Below, piece by piece: positions 8,060 to 17,036 of a DNA stretch of 64,000 nt. Each line of letters opens with the position of its first letter. Position 1 is the stretch's first letter. The DNA lies in the NCBI GenBank assembly GCA_019638395.1, contig JAHBTX010000002.1, positions 558,001 to 622,000 of the forward strand. The letters are read 5' to 3'. Made by a program: the position numbers and the translations under genes. Below the pieces are notes generated by a model that worked only from the letters and a program-made list of their open reading frames with translations, was not told where the DNA came from and did not search any database. Source of the stretch: Cyclobacteriaceae bacterium (GTDB taxonomy: Bacteria > Bacteroidota > Bacteroidia > Cytophagales > Cyclobacteriaceae).

Positions 8060-8917
8060 TTACTTTCCCTCCTTTAACCTCGCAACATGCGCAATCGCAT
8101 TTTCATTTTTAGGATCAAGCTCTACAGCTCGCTCATAACAAAATAAAGCGTTGTCATTCAAACCAGCTTTCACGTAAGCCTCGCCTAAGCTATCAAAACA
8201 ATTGGACGATTCAGGATACAAATACACATTGGTTCTGAAGACAGCTATTGCTTCTTTTATATTGCCGCGGGCCATCAACACATAACCGCAGGAGTTTAAT
8301 TCCGATTCTGAGTTTATGTTGCTGCGAATCTGATCGGCTAATCCTCTCGGGCTTACATTTTCATCGGCTAATAAGCCTTGCGCAAGCCAGTTATTAATTT
8401 GTGGAAAACCACGATAACTTGGCGTATAAGGCTGGCCACTTACTATTTTTTGAAGATCGCGCTCCAGTGATTCAACCGGATATTCATTGATGCGGCCAAT
8501 TTCTTTGTTATTTTGATATACAATAAAAGTAGGCACGCGGTACACATTCAACTCTTTTTCCTCGCGATTGGGTGCTTGCTTGTAAACTTCTGAGTCGCTG
8601 GATACTCCCAGCAACTGAATATTTTTATCAGTACAGCCAGCGGCATGCAAGGTTTTTATCATACGGGGTACTTCGCGTTTACTATCACCACACCACGAGC
8701 CGAATACAATTTTAATTGCAGTCTTTTCAGGTTTTAATTTTTTAAGTTGATCAATAACTGTGGTATTGGGCTGATAATTTTCGTAGCCAGGTTTATACCA
8801 TTTGGCATACGGTTCTATTTGCAACGCCTCGAGGGAGCAAACCCCTAACAGTGGAGTTTCTTTTTGAGCGGAAGCAGAGAAGGAAATAAAAAGTACAAAT
8901 ACAATCAGGTATTTCAT
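8060..8917 (-). CDS. exported thioredoxin-like protein with C-terminal TPRs
   Basis: The start at 8917 (MKYLIVFVLF) gives a signal peptide ending SASAQ; a GTG at 8959 would only add residues before it. The 285-residue protein has a thioredoxin-like domain (about 50-165) with GSWCGDSKRE. The active site is C76-G-D-S79, so only one cysteine remains. TPR units follow (about 205-285, with YPESSNCFDSLGEAYVKAG). A role in periplasmic redox or protein assembly is plausible; the lone cysteine argues against ordinary disulfide exchange. Confidence 0.75.
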   Translation of the reverse strand: MKYLIVFVLFISFSASAQKETPLLGVCSLEALQIEPYAKWYKPGYENYQPNTTVIDQLKKLKPEKTAIKIVFGSWCGDSKREVPRMIKTLHAAGCTDKNIQLLGVSSDSEVYKQAPNREEKELNVYRVPTFIVYQNNKEIGRINEYPVESLERDLQKIVSGQPYTPSYRGFPQINNWLAQGLLADENVSPRGLADQIRSNINSESELNSCGYVLMARGNIKEAIAVFRTNVYLYPESSNCFDSLGEAYVKAGLNDNALFCYERAVELDPKNENAIAHVARLKEGK

Positions 8918-9016
8918 TTGGGTTTTGGTTTTAGACAAAAGTATCTGTCCGCAATGCACAACGCTGTTAACTTATTCCTAAACGATTGCCAATAAGTTGT
9001 TAAGATATTCAGGGGC

Positions 9017-9062
9017 AAACCTTCCAGGTCTATATGCCAATGCTAAAAGACCTGGAAGGTTT
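9017..9062. repeat. 15-bp inverted repeat, AACCTTCCAGGTC type
   Basis: The arms 9017-9031 and 9048-9062 are perfect reverse complements around a 16-base loop. It lies upstream of the minus-strand thioredoxin gene, so it is not that gene's terminator. The AACCTTCCAGGTC word is of the dispersed repeat type seen between genes in this phylum (recollection, not searched). Confidence 0.6.
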
Positions 9063-9071
9063 TGTTAGCAA

Positions 9072-9284
9072 GGTTGCATTTCAAATTGTCGCCCCAAAAC
9101 CTTACACCCCTCCGGGGTCGTTTTTCATTATTATGATATTCTACCAATGCGACTCCTAAAGGAGTTGTGTTCGCCCTTAAATCCCGATAGGGATTTAATG
9201 TAGGTAGAAAACCCATAACCTAAGATCAAAGCGATCCCGTGGGGATCGAATGTTAAAGTAACCCGCACCAATTTTGAAATGCAC
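9072..9284. mobile_element. MITE-like palindromic element upstream of mutS
   Basis: About 17-base terminal inverted repeats (GGTTGCATTTCAAATTG at 9072-9088; its complement with two one-base indels at about 9268-9284) enclose four short perfect palindromes. These are at 9106-9118 (ACCCC-TCC-GGGGT), 9152-9165 (ACTCCTAAAGGAGT), 9177-9198 (TTAAATCCC-GATA-GGGATTTAA) and 9232-9248 (CGATCCC-GTG-GGGATCG). No coding capacity is seen. The flanks TTAGCAA and ATAAGCAA are similar but not a clean target duplication. Confidence 0.45.
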
Positions 9285-9336
9285 CATAAGCAAACAGTTG
9301 TAATCCTAATGCAGACTTTTCTTTATTTTGCCGCTT

Positions 9337-11940
9337 ATGGCAGGAGCAGGCGCAATGGATACCCCGTTAATGAAACAATACAATGCTATCAAGGCGAAGT
9401 ATCCCGGTGCGTTGTTGCTTTTTCGTGTGGGCGATTTTTACGAAACCTTTGGCGAAGATGCCATCAAAGCGGCTAAGGTGCTGGACATTACACTCACCAA
9501 ACGGGGTAATGGCTCGGCATCTGAAATAGAACTGGCTGGCTTTCCCCATCATGCCTTGGATACTTATTTGCCCAAGCTGGTGCGGGCCGGAAATCGGGTA
9601 GCTATTTGCGATCAGTTGGAAGACCCACGTTTCGTAAAAGGAATTGTGAAGCGCGGGGTAACAGAATTGGTTACACCCGGGGTGTCGTTTAACGATAACG
9701 TACTGGAACGAAAGCAGAATAACTTTCTGGCTTCGCTTCAAGTGGGTAAAACTTTGCTGGGCGTTGCCTTCTTGGATATCAGTACGGGTGAGTTTTATGC
9801 GGCTCAAGGACCAGAAGTTTATATTAATAAGCTCATACAAAGTTTTGCCCCAGCCGAAATCATTTACAGCAAATCCAATCGCGAAAAGTTCGAACCCCAG
9901 TTTGGTGAAGCGCATGCCACCTTTGCACTTGACGATTGGATTTATGCGTTTGATTTCGGAAACGAAAAACTGATTCAGCAATTTAAAACCAGCACGCTAA
10001 AAGGTTTTGGTATTGATGGCATGAACGAAGCTATCATTGCGGCCGGGGCAATCTTACATTACCTCGAAGCAACTGAACACAAAGACACGCAACACATTGC
10101 CGCCATCGCGCGCATTGATGAAGATAAATATGTTTGGCTCGATAAGTTTACCATTCGCAACTTAGAGTTAGTAAGTTCTTCCAACGAAGGCGGAGTATCG
10201 CTGCTTGAAGTGCTGGATAGAACGGTAACACCGATGGGTTCGCGCAATCTGCGCAAGTGGCTTATACTTCCATTGAAAGAAAAGGAAGTAATTGAAGAAC
10301 GGCTCCACGTTGTAGAACAATTTTATAATGATCGTGATTTAGCAGAACAAATATTGGAACAACTTAGTCAGATTACTGATCTGGAAAGATTGATTTCAAA
10401 AGTGGCCGTAGGCCGGATTAATCCGCGCGAGTTGTTGCAACTGAAGCGTTCGCTTAAAGCGATTGTGCCAATCAAAGAGCAACTGGAAAAATCTACTTCT
10501 GTTGAATTAAAGAAGCTGGGCGATCAACTTAATAATTGTGAATTTCTGCTGGATAAAATTGAGCGCGAACTGAAAGAAGATGCTCCCATGCTTATTCACC
10601 AGGGCGGTATAATTAAAGAAGGTGTAGATGCCGAGTTAGATGAACTGCGGGCTATTGCCTTTTCGGGAAAGGATTACCTGCTGCAGATACAGAAACGCGA
10701 GGTAGAACGTACCGGAATTAACTCACTTAAGATTTCGTATAACAAAGTGTTTGGCTATTATTTAGAAGTAAGCAATGCCAATAAAGATAAAGTTCCCACC
10801 GATTGGATTCGGAAGCAAACGCTGGTAAATGCCGAACGCTACATTACCGAAGAACTGAAAGTATATGAAGAAAAAATTCTTCATGCCGAAGAAAAGCTGC
10901 AGGTTATTGAGCAGCGACTATTTACCGGGTTGGTTCGGCATGCGGCCGACTTTATTGCACAGATACAACAGAATGCACGTGTAATTGCCGCGTTGGATTG
11001 TTTGGTGGCCTTTGCCGAAATAGCACGCGCCAATCAATACCGCAAACCTGAAATCAGCGATAGCAAACGGTTGGCAATAAAAGCCGGCCGCCATCCGGTA
11101 ATTGAAAAGCAATTGCCGGTAGGCGAAAATTATGTGCCGAATGATATTTATCTCGATAACGAAACACAACAGATTTTAGTAATCACCGGCCCCAACATGG
11201 CAGGTAAGTCGGCCTTGTTGCGACAAACAGCATTGATCGTATTGATGGCTCAGATGGGTTGTTACATTCCGGCCGAAGCCGCCACTATTGGTATTATCGA
11301 TAAAGTATTTACACGTGTAGGCGCAAGTGATAATTTATCGCGAGGTGAATCTACCTTTATGGTGGAGATGACCGAGACCGCCAGTATTTTGAACAACCTG
11401 AGCGATCGTAGTTTGATTTTGATGGATGAGATTGGCCGCGGAACTTCTACGTACGATGGCGTTTCCATTGCGTGGTCGATAGTTGAATACTTACACAATC
11501 ACAAAGATTTTAAAGCGAAGACTTTATTTGCCACACACTACCACGAATTGAATCAGCTTACCGAAGATTTACCCCGCGTTAAAAACTTTAACGTGAGTGT
11601 AAAAGAAGTAGGCGATAAAATCATTTTCATGCGCAAGCTGAAAGAAGGCGGCAGTGAACATAGCTTTGGTATTCACGTAGCACAGTTGGCGGGTATGCCC
11701 AACAGAGTAGTGCTACGCGCCAACGAGATTTTGCATTTTCTGGAAAAGGACAAACATAAAAATGAATCGAGGAAAAAGTTTGAGACTTTACCTAAGCCCA
11801 CAGCTCAAATGAGTTTGTTCGAACTGGATCCCAAATCAAAAGCCGTTCATGAAATGCTGGAGAAGATTGATATTAATACGATCAGTCCGGTGGAGGCACT
11901 GCTGAAGCTAAATGAGATTTTGGGAGTACTGAAGAAGTAA
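9337..11940 (+). CDS. mutS: DNA mismatch repair protein MutS
   Basis: The protein has 867 residues from the ATG at 9337; a TTG at 9328 and an ATG at 9355 are alternatives. The N-terminal mismatch-recognition motif G-D-F34-Y-E36 is intact, with Phe and Glu contacting the mismatch. Connector, lever and clamp regions follow, then the ABC-type ATPase with Walker A GPNMAGKS (618-625), Walker B LILMDEIGRG (DE at 697-698) and FATHYHEL. The C-terminal tail with MSLFELDP is also normal. It binds mismatches and starts repair with MutL. No mutL is in the window. Confidence 0.97.
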   Translation: MAGAGAMDTPLMKQYNAIKAKYPGALLLFRVGDFYETFGEDAIKAAKVLDITLTKRGNGSASEIELAGFPHHALDTYLPKLVRAGNRVAICDQLEDPRFVKGIVKRGVTELVTPGVSFNDNVLERKQNNFLASLQVGKTLLGVAFLDISTGEFYAAQGPEVYINKLIQSFAPAEIIYSKSNREKFEPQFGEAHATFALDDWIYAFDFGNEKLIQQFKTSTLKGFGIDGMNEAIIAAGAILHYLEATEHKDTQHIAAIARIDEDKYVWLDKFTIRNLELVSSSNEGGVSLLEVLDRTVTPMGSRNLRKWLILPLKEKEVIEERLHVVEQFYNDRDLAEQILEQLSQITDLERLISKVAVGRINPRELLQLKRSLKAIVPIKEQLEKSTSVELKKLGDQLNNCEFLLDKIERELKEDAPMLIHQGGIIKEGVDAELDELRAIAFSGKDYLLQIQKREVERTGINSLKISYNKVFGYYLEVSNANKDKVPTDWIRKQTLVNAERYITEELKVYEEKILHAEEKLQVIEQRLFTGLVRHAADFIAQIQQNARVIAALDCLVAFAEIARANQYRKPEISDSKRLAIKAGRHPVIEKQLPVGENYVPNDIYLDNETQQILVITGPNMAGKSALLRQTALIVLMAQMGCYIPAEAATIGIIDKVFTRVGASDNLSRGESTFMVEMTETASILNNLSDRSLILMDEIGRGTSTYDGVSIAWSIVEYLHNHKDFKAKTLFATHYHELNQLTEDLPRVKNFNVSVKEVGDKIIFMRKLKEGGSEHSFGIHVAQLAGMPNRVVLRANEILHFLEKDKHKNESRKKFETLPKPTAQMSLFELDPKSKAVHEMLEKIDINTISPVEALLKLNEILGVLKK

Positions 11941-12026
11941 AATGCCTGATTTTTGCCTGAAAATGTACATCGAGGTAACACCTTTGTAAGTTACATTTAT
12001 GTAACTCGCAATTGTTATATCCTAAC

Positions 12027-12731
12027 TTACCGCCTCAGTAAACTTCCACCAGTAATTTTTTCGATTACATGTTGGCGTAAATTACGACTTACAGGAACAT
12101 CCATTTTACCAACTTTCAAAACACTCCCTTCAACACCCGTTACCTTATCCAACGCTACAATAAACGATTTATGTACTTTCATAAACCGAGCAGAAGGAAG
12201 TTTTTCCACCATTGCGGTAAGGGTAACATAACAAATCAGCTTGCGCGAGGCCGTGTGAATGATGCAATAGTTTTGCATGGCCTCTACAAACAACACTTCG
12301 TTAAAAAGAATTTTCTCTAACTGCTGATTACACTTAATGAAAAAGTAATCGGGCAGCATTTGTGGATGTTTTAATAAAAAATAGTCAAACGCTTTTTGTG
12401 CAGCCTTTTTAAATCGCTCTGACGAAATGGGTTTAACCAAATAATCAATTACGTTTAATTCGTAACTCTCTAAGGCGTGTTGCGGAAACGCAGTAGTAAA
12501 AATTACCAATGGTGGATTTTTTAGCTCTTTTAAAAATTCAATACCCGATTGCCTCGGCATGCGAATGTCCAACAAAATTAAATCTACCGTATTATTCACA
12601 AGATAAGCTTTCGCATCGGCAGCACTTTCAAAACTACCTGCATGATTCAGGTACGCAACATCGGCCACATATTCTTCCATACCTTTGCGGGCCATGGGCT
12701 CATCATCTACTACTATACACTGTAACTTCAT
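12027..12731 (-). CDS. LytTR family response regulator
   Basis: This 234-residue protein has a receiver domain (1-120) with the acidic pocket VVDDEP (D9, D10), phosphoacceptor D55 in LLDIRMP and a C-terminal K in DYLVKPI. A LytTR DNA-binding domain (about 135-230) follows, with FVEAMQNYCIIHT, FMKVHKSFIVAL and PVSRNLRQ. It is activated by the adjacent LytS-type kinase, whose gene overlaps its start by four bases (translational coupling). The target genes cannot be read; LytTR sites were not identified. Confidence 0.92.
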   Translation of the reverse strand: MKLQCIVVDDEPMARKGMEEYVADVAYLNHAGSFESAADAKAYLVNNTVDLILLDIRMPRQSGIEFLKELKNPPLVIFTTAFPQHALESYELNVIDYLVKPISSERFKKAAQKAFDYFLLKHPQMLPDYFFIKCNQQLEKILFNEVLFVEAMQNYCIIHTASRKLICYVTLTAMVEKLPSARFMKVHKSFIVALDKVTGVEGSVLKVGKMDVPVSRNLRQHVIEKITGGSLLRR

Positions 12732-13747
12732 AGAAACGGAATTTGTAGTGTAACACGAAACCGTTCGTCTTCAGATTTTATTTCCAGCTTATAGTGCTCC
12801 CCATACAACAAATCCAGCCTGCGGATTACGTTCTTCAAACCAATACCACCGGATTCATTTTTAATAGAACTATCGGTTGTGTTTTCTGTAATTAAAAGCA
12901 GTCCGTTTTCTTCCTTTTTTAAGGCAATGCTGATTGTATTGGGTTTATCTGTAAAATGCGATACGTGCTTAAACATGTTTTCAATAAATGGAATGAGCAT
13001 CAACGGTGGAATAAATAGTCCTTTCAATGCAACGTCTGTCGCTAGTTCTACCACATACCGATCGCTCAGTCGTAACTTCTGAAGCGCGATGTAGTTGTGC
13101 AGATACAGAACTTCCTTTTCTATAGCGATCGTTTCGTTTGTGCATTCATACAACTGGTAGCGCAGCATTTCCGAAAATTTTTCCAAGGTTTCGCGGGCTG
13201 TGGTATTTTGCTTATCAATTTGAAAGTAAATTGTGTTGATGGAGTTAAAAAGAAAATGCGGATTAACCTGCGCACGCAGGTATTCCAGCTCTGTGCTTAA
13301 TTTTTCCATTTCAATCAGTCGCATTTTTTCGCGCTGCAAATACCATTGTTTGCTTAGATAAAGCGTGCAGGCAAAACTCAGATAAAAAAGCACAATGGAT
13401 AAATTGTAGTAAGTGCTGTGGAAAAAACTTACACGCGAAGCATCACCAATTATATAACCGTAGAAGTAAACATCGTGTGCGTTCTTGCCAACCACATAAA
13501 TTAGTAGTGCCAGCAGCAACCAAAGCAACCCAATCAATCTTTCTTTGCCCTGGGTTAAGCGCGGAAGCGATAGCCCGATTGTTATATAAATCGCGCAAGC
13601 CAGCAACCCGTTTCGCACAACCAACTCAATAATAAATTGATTTAATCCGGCTTTGTTTATCCACGGCAAACGGGTATAACCATGAAACAACACCGTAAGT
13701 ATCCAGAAAATAATATGATCTAATCGGTATGAAAAGAAACGCGACAT
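12728..13747 (-). CDS. LytS/YehU-type sensor histidine kinase
   Basis: The 339-residue protein has about four N-terminal membrane helices (near 12-22, 45-62, 72-87 and 115-132), a short coiled-coil linker and the His_kinase domain. The phosphorylated histidine is H164 in VNPHFLFNSIN. The ATPase part has PPLMLIPFIENMFKHV and GGIGLKNVIRRL. It phosphorylates the LytTR regulator encoded directly downstream. The signal is unknown; no periplasmic sensor domain is evident. Confidence 0.92.
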   Translation of the reverse strand: MSRFFSYRLDHIIFWILTVLFHGYTRLPWINKAGLNQFIIELVVRNGLLACAIYITIGLSLPRLTQGKERLIGLLWLLLALLIYVVGKNAHDVYFYGYIIGDASRVSFFHSTYYNLSIVLFYLSFACTLYLSKQWYLQREKMRLIEMEKLSTELEYLRAQVNPHFLFNSINTIYFQIDKQNTTARETLEKFSEMLRYQLYECTNETIAIEKEVLYLHNYIALQKLRLSDRYVVELATDVALKGLFIPPLMLIPFIENMFKHVSHFTDKPNTISIALKKEENGLLLITENTTDSSIKNESGGIGLKNVIRRLDLLYGEHYKLEIKSEDERFRVTLQIPFL

Positions 13748-13879
13748 GTTTCAAAAGTACAGGTTTTCGGAGTTTCACAGTGCGCGGATTGTGCTGTTCG
13801 TCAAGAATACACTACCAAAGATCAGGTTCTTAGAAACTGAGAGCATGCAGGCTCGTACATTTCAATAAAAAATATCGCA

Positions 13880-14494
13880 ATGAAACTTCTTTATGTCTTT
13901 TTCGGATTGATAATCGCGTTAAGCAATTGCGCCCAAACCTACACCAAAAAACAGATTGGCGGCCCGTGTGAAGATTGTCAGATGATGTTTGAAGGAATGC
14001 CCGCACGTATCGAAGCAAAAACAAATCTTGTTGCGGATACAGAACCCGGTGAGCCTTTGGTAATTCGGGGAGTTATTTATAAACCGGACGGTAAAACACC
14101 TGCCCCCGGAGTGATTTTATACGTGTATCAAACAGACTCAAAGGGTTTGTACTCCAGAGGCAACAATCAAACGCAGGCCGTACGGCATGGGCACATACGG
14201 GGGTGGGTTAAAACAAATGCAACAGGCGAGTATGAATTTAAAACTATTCGCCCGGCATCGTACCCAAACAGCAACAGTCCACAACACATTCATCCAATTG
14301 TATGCGAACCGGATAAGGGATACTACTGGATTGATGAATATCAGTTTGAGGACGACCCATTCTTAACCGTTCATGAAAAATCCAAAGTGGTTAATCGCGG
14401 AGGCTCCGGAATAATCAGTCTCACAAAAAATGCAGCAGGGGTTTGGCATGGCAGGCGCGATATTATTCTGGGGTTAAACGTTCGTAACTATTAA
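13880..14494 (+). CDS. exported intradiol-dioxygenase-like protein
   Basis: The 204-residue product has an N-terminal signal (1-18) followed by CAQ, a possible lipoprotein site although the lipobox is weak, and a GGPCEDCQMMFEGMP segment. The core (about 60-170) is the intradiol ring-cleavage dioxygenase fold: Y in GLYSRG, RGWVKTNATGEYEFKTIRP, SYP, and the HIHP motif with the two metal histidines. Family members in this phylum are exported and substrates are unknown. It begins a tight run with YceI and a propeller protein (gaps of 3-10 bases). Confidence 0.75.
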   Translation: MKLLYVFFGLIIALSNCAQTYTKKQIGGPCEDCQMMFEGMPARIEAKTNLVADTEPGEPLVIRGVIYKPDGKTPAPGVILYVYQTDSKGLYSRGNNQTQAVRHGHIRGWVKTNATGEYEFKTIRPASYPNSNSPQHIHPIVCEPDKGYYWIDEYQFEDDPFLTVHEKSKVVNRGGSGIISLTKNAAGVWHGRRDIILGLNVRNY

Positions 14495-14504
14495 AACCAT
14501 GTAT

Positions 14505-15077
14505 ATGAAAAACATCTTACCTATTATCCTAATGTTAGCAGTTAGCCGCGTTTGTGCTCAAACAGAATTGAGCGTACTAACTTCCGAATCAAAAGTAATG
14601 TGGACGGGCACCAAAGTGGTGGGTTTACATCAGGGTACTGTAAAAATCAAAGAAGGAAAAGTAAAATTGAAAGATCAGAAACTGGCAGGAGGTTATTTTA
14701 TTATTGACATGACTACCATTACCTGTACCGATATTCCGGATACAGACCCGATTCCTAAAAAGAAACTGGAAGCTCATTTAAAGGGAGAGGATTTTTTTGA
14801 TGTAGTAAAATACCCTACGGCCAAGTTTGAAATTAGCGAAGTAAGAACCCATCCGGATAACCCGGCCCGTAACCTTGTGCTGGGTAACTTAACCATTAAA
14901 GGAGTTACCAAACAATGGAAAGTTGAAGTAGAGCCCACGACACAAACCGATAAACTCTTTATCGCACAAGCCGATCTCCGGTTCGACCGGCAGCAGTTTG
15001 GCGTAGCCTATAAAGGGTTAAAAGATGAATTAGTACATGATATCGTTCGCATGAATATTGTAATTAAAGCAAAATAA
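14505..15077 (+). CDS. YceI family lipid-binding periplasmic protein
   Basis: From the ATG at 14505 (MKNILPIILML; an ATG six bases upstream is also possible) the 190-residue protein has a signal peptide ending VCAQ and one YceI lipocalin-like barrel: VMWTGTKVVGLHQGTVKIKEG, IIDMTTITCTDIP, LVLGNLTIKGVTKQW and a final MNIVIKAK strand. YceI proteins bind isoprenoids or other lipids. Its stop is 3 bases from the next start, so the genes are co-transcribed. Confidence 0.9.
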   Translation: MKNILPIILMLAVSRVCAQTELSVLTSESKVMWTGTKVVGLHQGTVKIKEGKVKLKDQKLAGGYFIIDMTTITCTDIPDTDPIPKKKLEAHLKGEDFFDVVKYPTAKFEISEVRTHPDNPARNLVLGNLTIKGVTKQWKVEVEPTTQTDKLFIAQADLRFDRQQFGVAYKGLKDELVHDIVRMNIVIKAK

Positions 15078-15080
15078 ATT

Positions 15081-15923
15081 ATGAGGATTCTTGCAACAAT
15101 CTTATTCAGTTGCTACACGGCATCGCTGGTGGCGCATCCGGGTGTGGGTATTGTTATGGACAAAAAAGGAAATGTATTTTACACCGATACAGAGCGAGTT
15201 CTTAAAATCGATGCCAGTGGCCGACAATCAGTTGTTATTCCCAATGTACACACACATGAATTATTTCTGGATGCCAACGATAACCTGTATGGTGAACATT
15301 TATGGTATGAAGGTTCAATGGATTCCTGGGGCCATTATGTGTGGCGGTTTTCAGCAACCGGCCAGTTCGAAAAAATTAAACCCGATACAAAAGGCTTTTT
15401 GGAAGACTACAGTTTTGCACGCGACCTTGTTGGAAATATGTTTCGGGCAAATCGCAATAAGGAATGTCAGCAAATTGTTAAAATGGACAATCGTAGAAAG
15501 AAGACACCTGTAACCGATGCCTGTTTTGAGAGCATCCGGTGGATTTATGCAAATGCTAAAGGCGAATTATTATTTGCCGATTTTCAGGATATAGTAAAGA
15601 TTGATAAACAAGGTAACGTAAAGAAAGTAGCAAAACAGATTGCAAATAAACGCTGGACTAAATCAACAGTTGAAAATCAAAACTCTGTGTTTGGTGTGTG
15701 GGATGATGCCCAAGGCAACATTTATACAGCTGTAGCCAGTAACAGGGTGGTGAAAAAGTTCGATACATCGGGCCAGGAAGAAATTATATGGCGTACCCCC
15801 GCCCCCTGGACTCCCACTGGTGGTTTGGTTTCACCTGCAGGCGAACTATGGATACTGGAATGTTCCGATACAAATGCCGTTCGCGTAGAGCGGATAAATG
15901 GCAAAAAGGTTATTACTTACTAA
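15081..15923 (+). CDS. exported NHL/SMP-30-like beta-propeller protein
   Basis: The 280-residue protein starts with a signal peptide (1-18, SLVAHPG) and has repeated blades of about 40 residues, such as GIVMDKKGNVFYTDTERVLKIDASG, ELFLDANDNLYGEHLWY, DIVKIDKQGNVKKVA and GVWDDAQGNIYTAVASNRVVKKFD. The pattern fits NHL or SMP-30/gluconolactonase propellers. No catalytic residues can be pinned down. It lies 3 bases after the YceI gene. Confidence 0.65.
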   Translation: MRILATILFSCYTASLVAHPGVGIVMDKKGNVFYTDTERVLKIDASGRQSVVIPNVHTHELFLDANDNLYGEHLWYEGSMDSWGHYVWRFSATGQFEKIKPDTKGFLEDYSFARDLVGNMFRANRNKECQQIVKMDNRRKKTPVTDACFESIRWIYANAKGELLFADFQDIVKIDKQGNVKKVAKQIANKRWTKSTVENQNSVFGVWDDAQGNIYTAVASNRVVKKFDTSGQEEIIWRTPAPWTPTGGLVSPAGELWILECSDTNAVRVERINGKKVITY

Positions 15924-15979
15924 CCCGTCTGCAACCTTCTGTTTGGGGTGTGCGTCTTATGGCTGGTAAACCCATCCGT

Positions 15980-16843
15980 ATGAAAAACCTGCCCATCCTT
16001 CTGTTAATTGTTGCGGTAACGATAGCCAGCGCCCAATCCGAAAAGTTTGGTAATTATCACCTCGATCAGGAATACAAAATAAATGCTACGGGCACGCTTC
16101 GGCTAAAAGCAACCGATGCGAAAGTTACCATAACCGGTTCGGCCCGCACCACGGCCCACATAAAAATTAATCGCGAAGTAAACGTAAAAGGACTAACCTT
16201 TGGCGAACAGGAGTTTCGGGTAGATATTAGTGAAGAGAGTGGCAACCTTTCCATACGCGAGTATAAGCGTGGTTCTGTTTCTGGAATTGTGGGCTACCAT
16301 AGCGAAAAGTACACTATTACAATAGAAGTACCCGAAGGCATAAGCCTGAATATTACTGGCGATGATGGCGACTATATCATTAAGTCGGTTAACGGTGCAA
16401 TTGAGTTAGATGCTGACGATGCCGATATAGAGTTGCTTGGTTGCAAAGGAAACTTCTTCCATATAAAATTAGACGATGGCGATTTACGAATGGATATGGG
16501 CCAGGGCGAACTTAAAGTAGATGCCGATGATGCCGACATTCATATAAAAAACGCAAGCTTCGAAAAGATTGCTGTTGAAATTGATGACGGAGATTTTATT
16601 GTTGAAACCACACTGGTGGAGAATGGAAATTATTTTATCTCCGCTCAAGATGGATTGGTAGCCATGAAAGTGTTAGGCGGTGGTGGTAAATTCGAAATCC
16701 GCCATGACGATTCAAGCATTCATGCCGGTACCGGCTTTGAGTTTGTAGAGCGATCGGAAAACAGAACCCGGGTTGCAACCTCCACCGGTAGTGCCCGTGT
16801 GGAAATACGAGCCGATGATGCGCGGGTGCGATTGACCCGCTGA
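15980..16843 (+). CDS. exported DUF4097-like beta-helix protein with 37-residue repeats
   Basis: The start at 15980 (MKNLPILLLI) gives a signal peptide ending ASAQ; a longer reading frame overlaps the previous gene and lacks family character. The 287-residue product has a DUF4097-like beta-rich body. It contains an exact 37-residue periodicity: DDGD at 128, 165 and 202, and DADDADI at 144 and 181. The acidic turns resemble metal-binding loops, but that is inference. It may be a surface or periplasmic adhesin-like protein. Confidence 0.6.
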   Translation: MKNLPILLLIVAVTIASAQSEKFGNYHLDQEYKINATGTLRLKATDAKVTITGSARTTAHIKINREVNVKGLTFGEQEFRVDISEESGNLSIREYKRGSVSGIVGYHSEKYTITIEVPEGISLNITGDDGDYIIKSVNGAIELDADDADIELLGCKGNFFHIKLDDGDLRMDMGQGELKVDADDADIHIKNASFEKIAVEIDDGDFIVETTLVENGNYFISAQDGLVAMKVLGGGGKFEIRHDDSSIHAGTGFEFVERSENRTRVATSTGSARVEIRADDARVRLTR

Positions 16844-17036
16844 CAGGTTTACGCAACCTGTTAATTTTAAAGTACCCCTCAAAACATTTTGAGATTTCCA
16901 TCGCCTTTGCCCAAGGCATAAATTCAATTTCAAGTCCTGTTAAATAGTAGATATTCGAATCAATCATCCTCTTGTAATTCCTTCGCAAATCAATCTTTGG
17001 TTCCTATTTCCTACCTTAGGCATTCATTATATCAAT

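Larger units (their letters stand above)
8918..9336. other. palindrome-rich intergenic region before mutS
   Basis: No gene is seen in these 419 bases. They hold a 15-base-stem hairpin (9017-9062) and a MITE-like element (9072-9284) with four short palindromes. Transcription of mutS must start near 9290-9336 or read through. CTTTATTTTG (9321-9330) is a weak -7-like match. Confidence 0.6.

Noticed and set aside
11989-12006. AGTTACAT-TT-ATGTAACT as a mutS terminator
   Set aside because: The two-base loop and missing T-tract make it a weak case; it is only a short palindrome.
15788-15979. N-terminal extension of the DUF4097-like protein
   Set aside because: It overlaps the end of the propeller gene, and the signal peptide starts at 15980.
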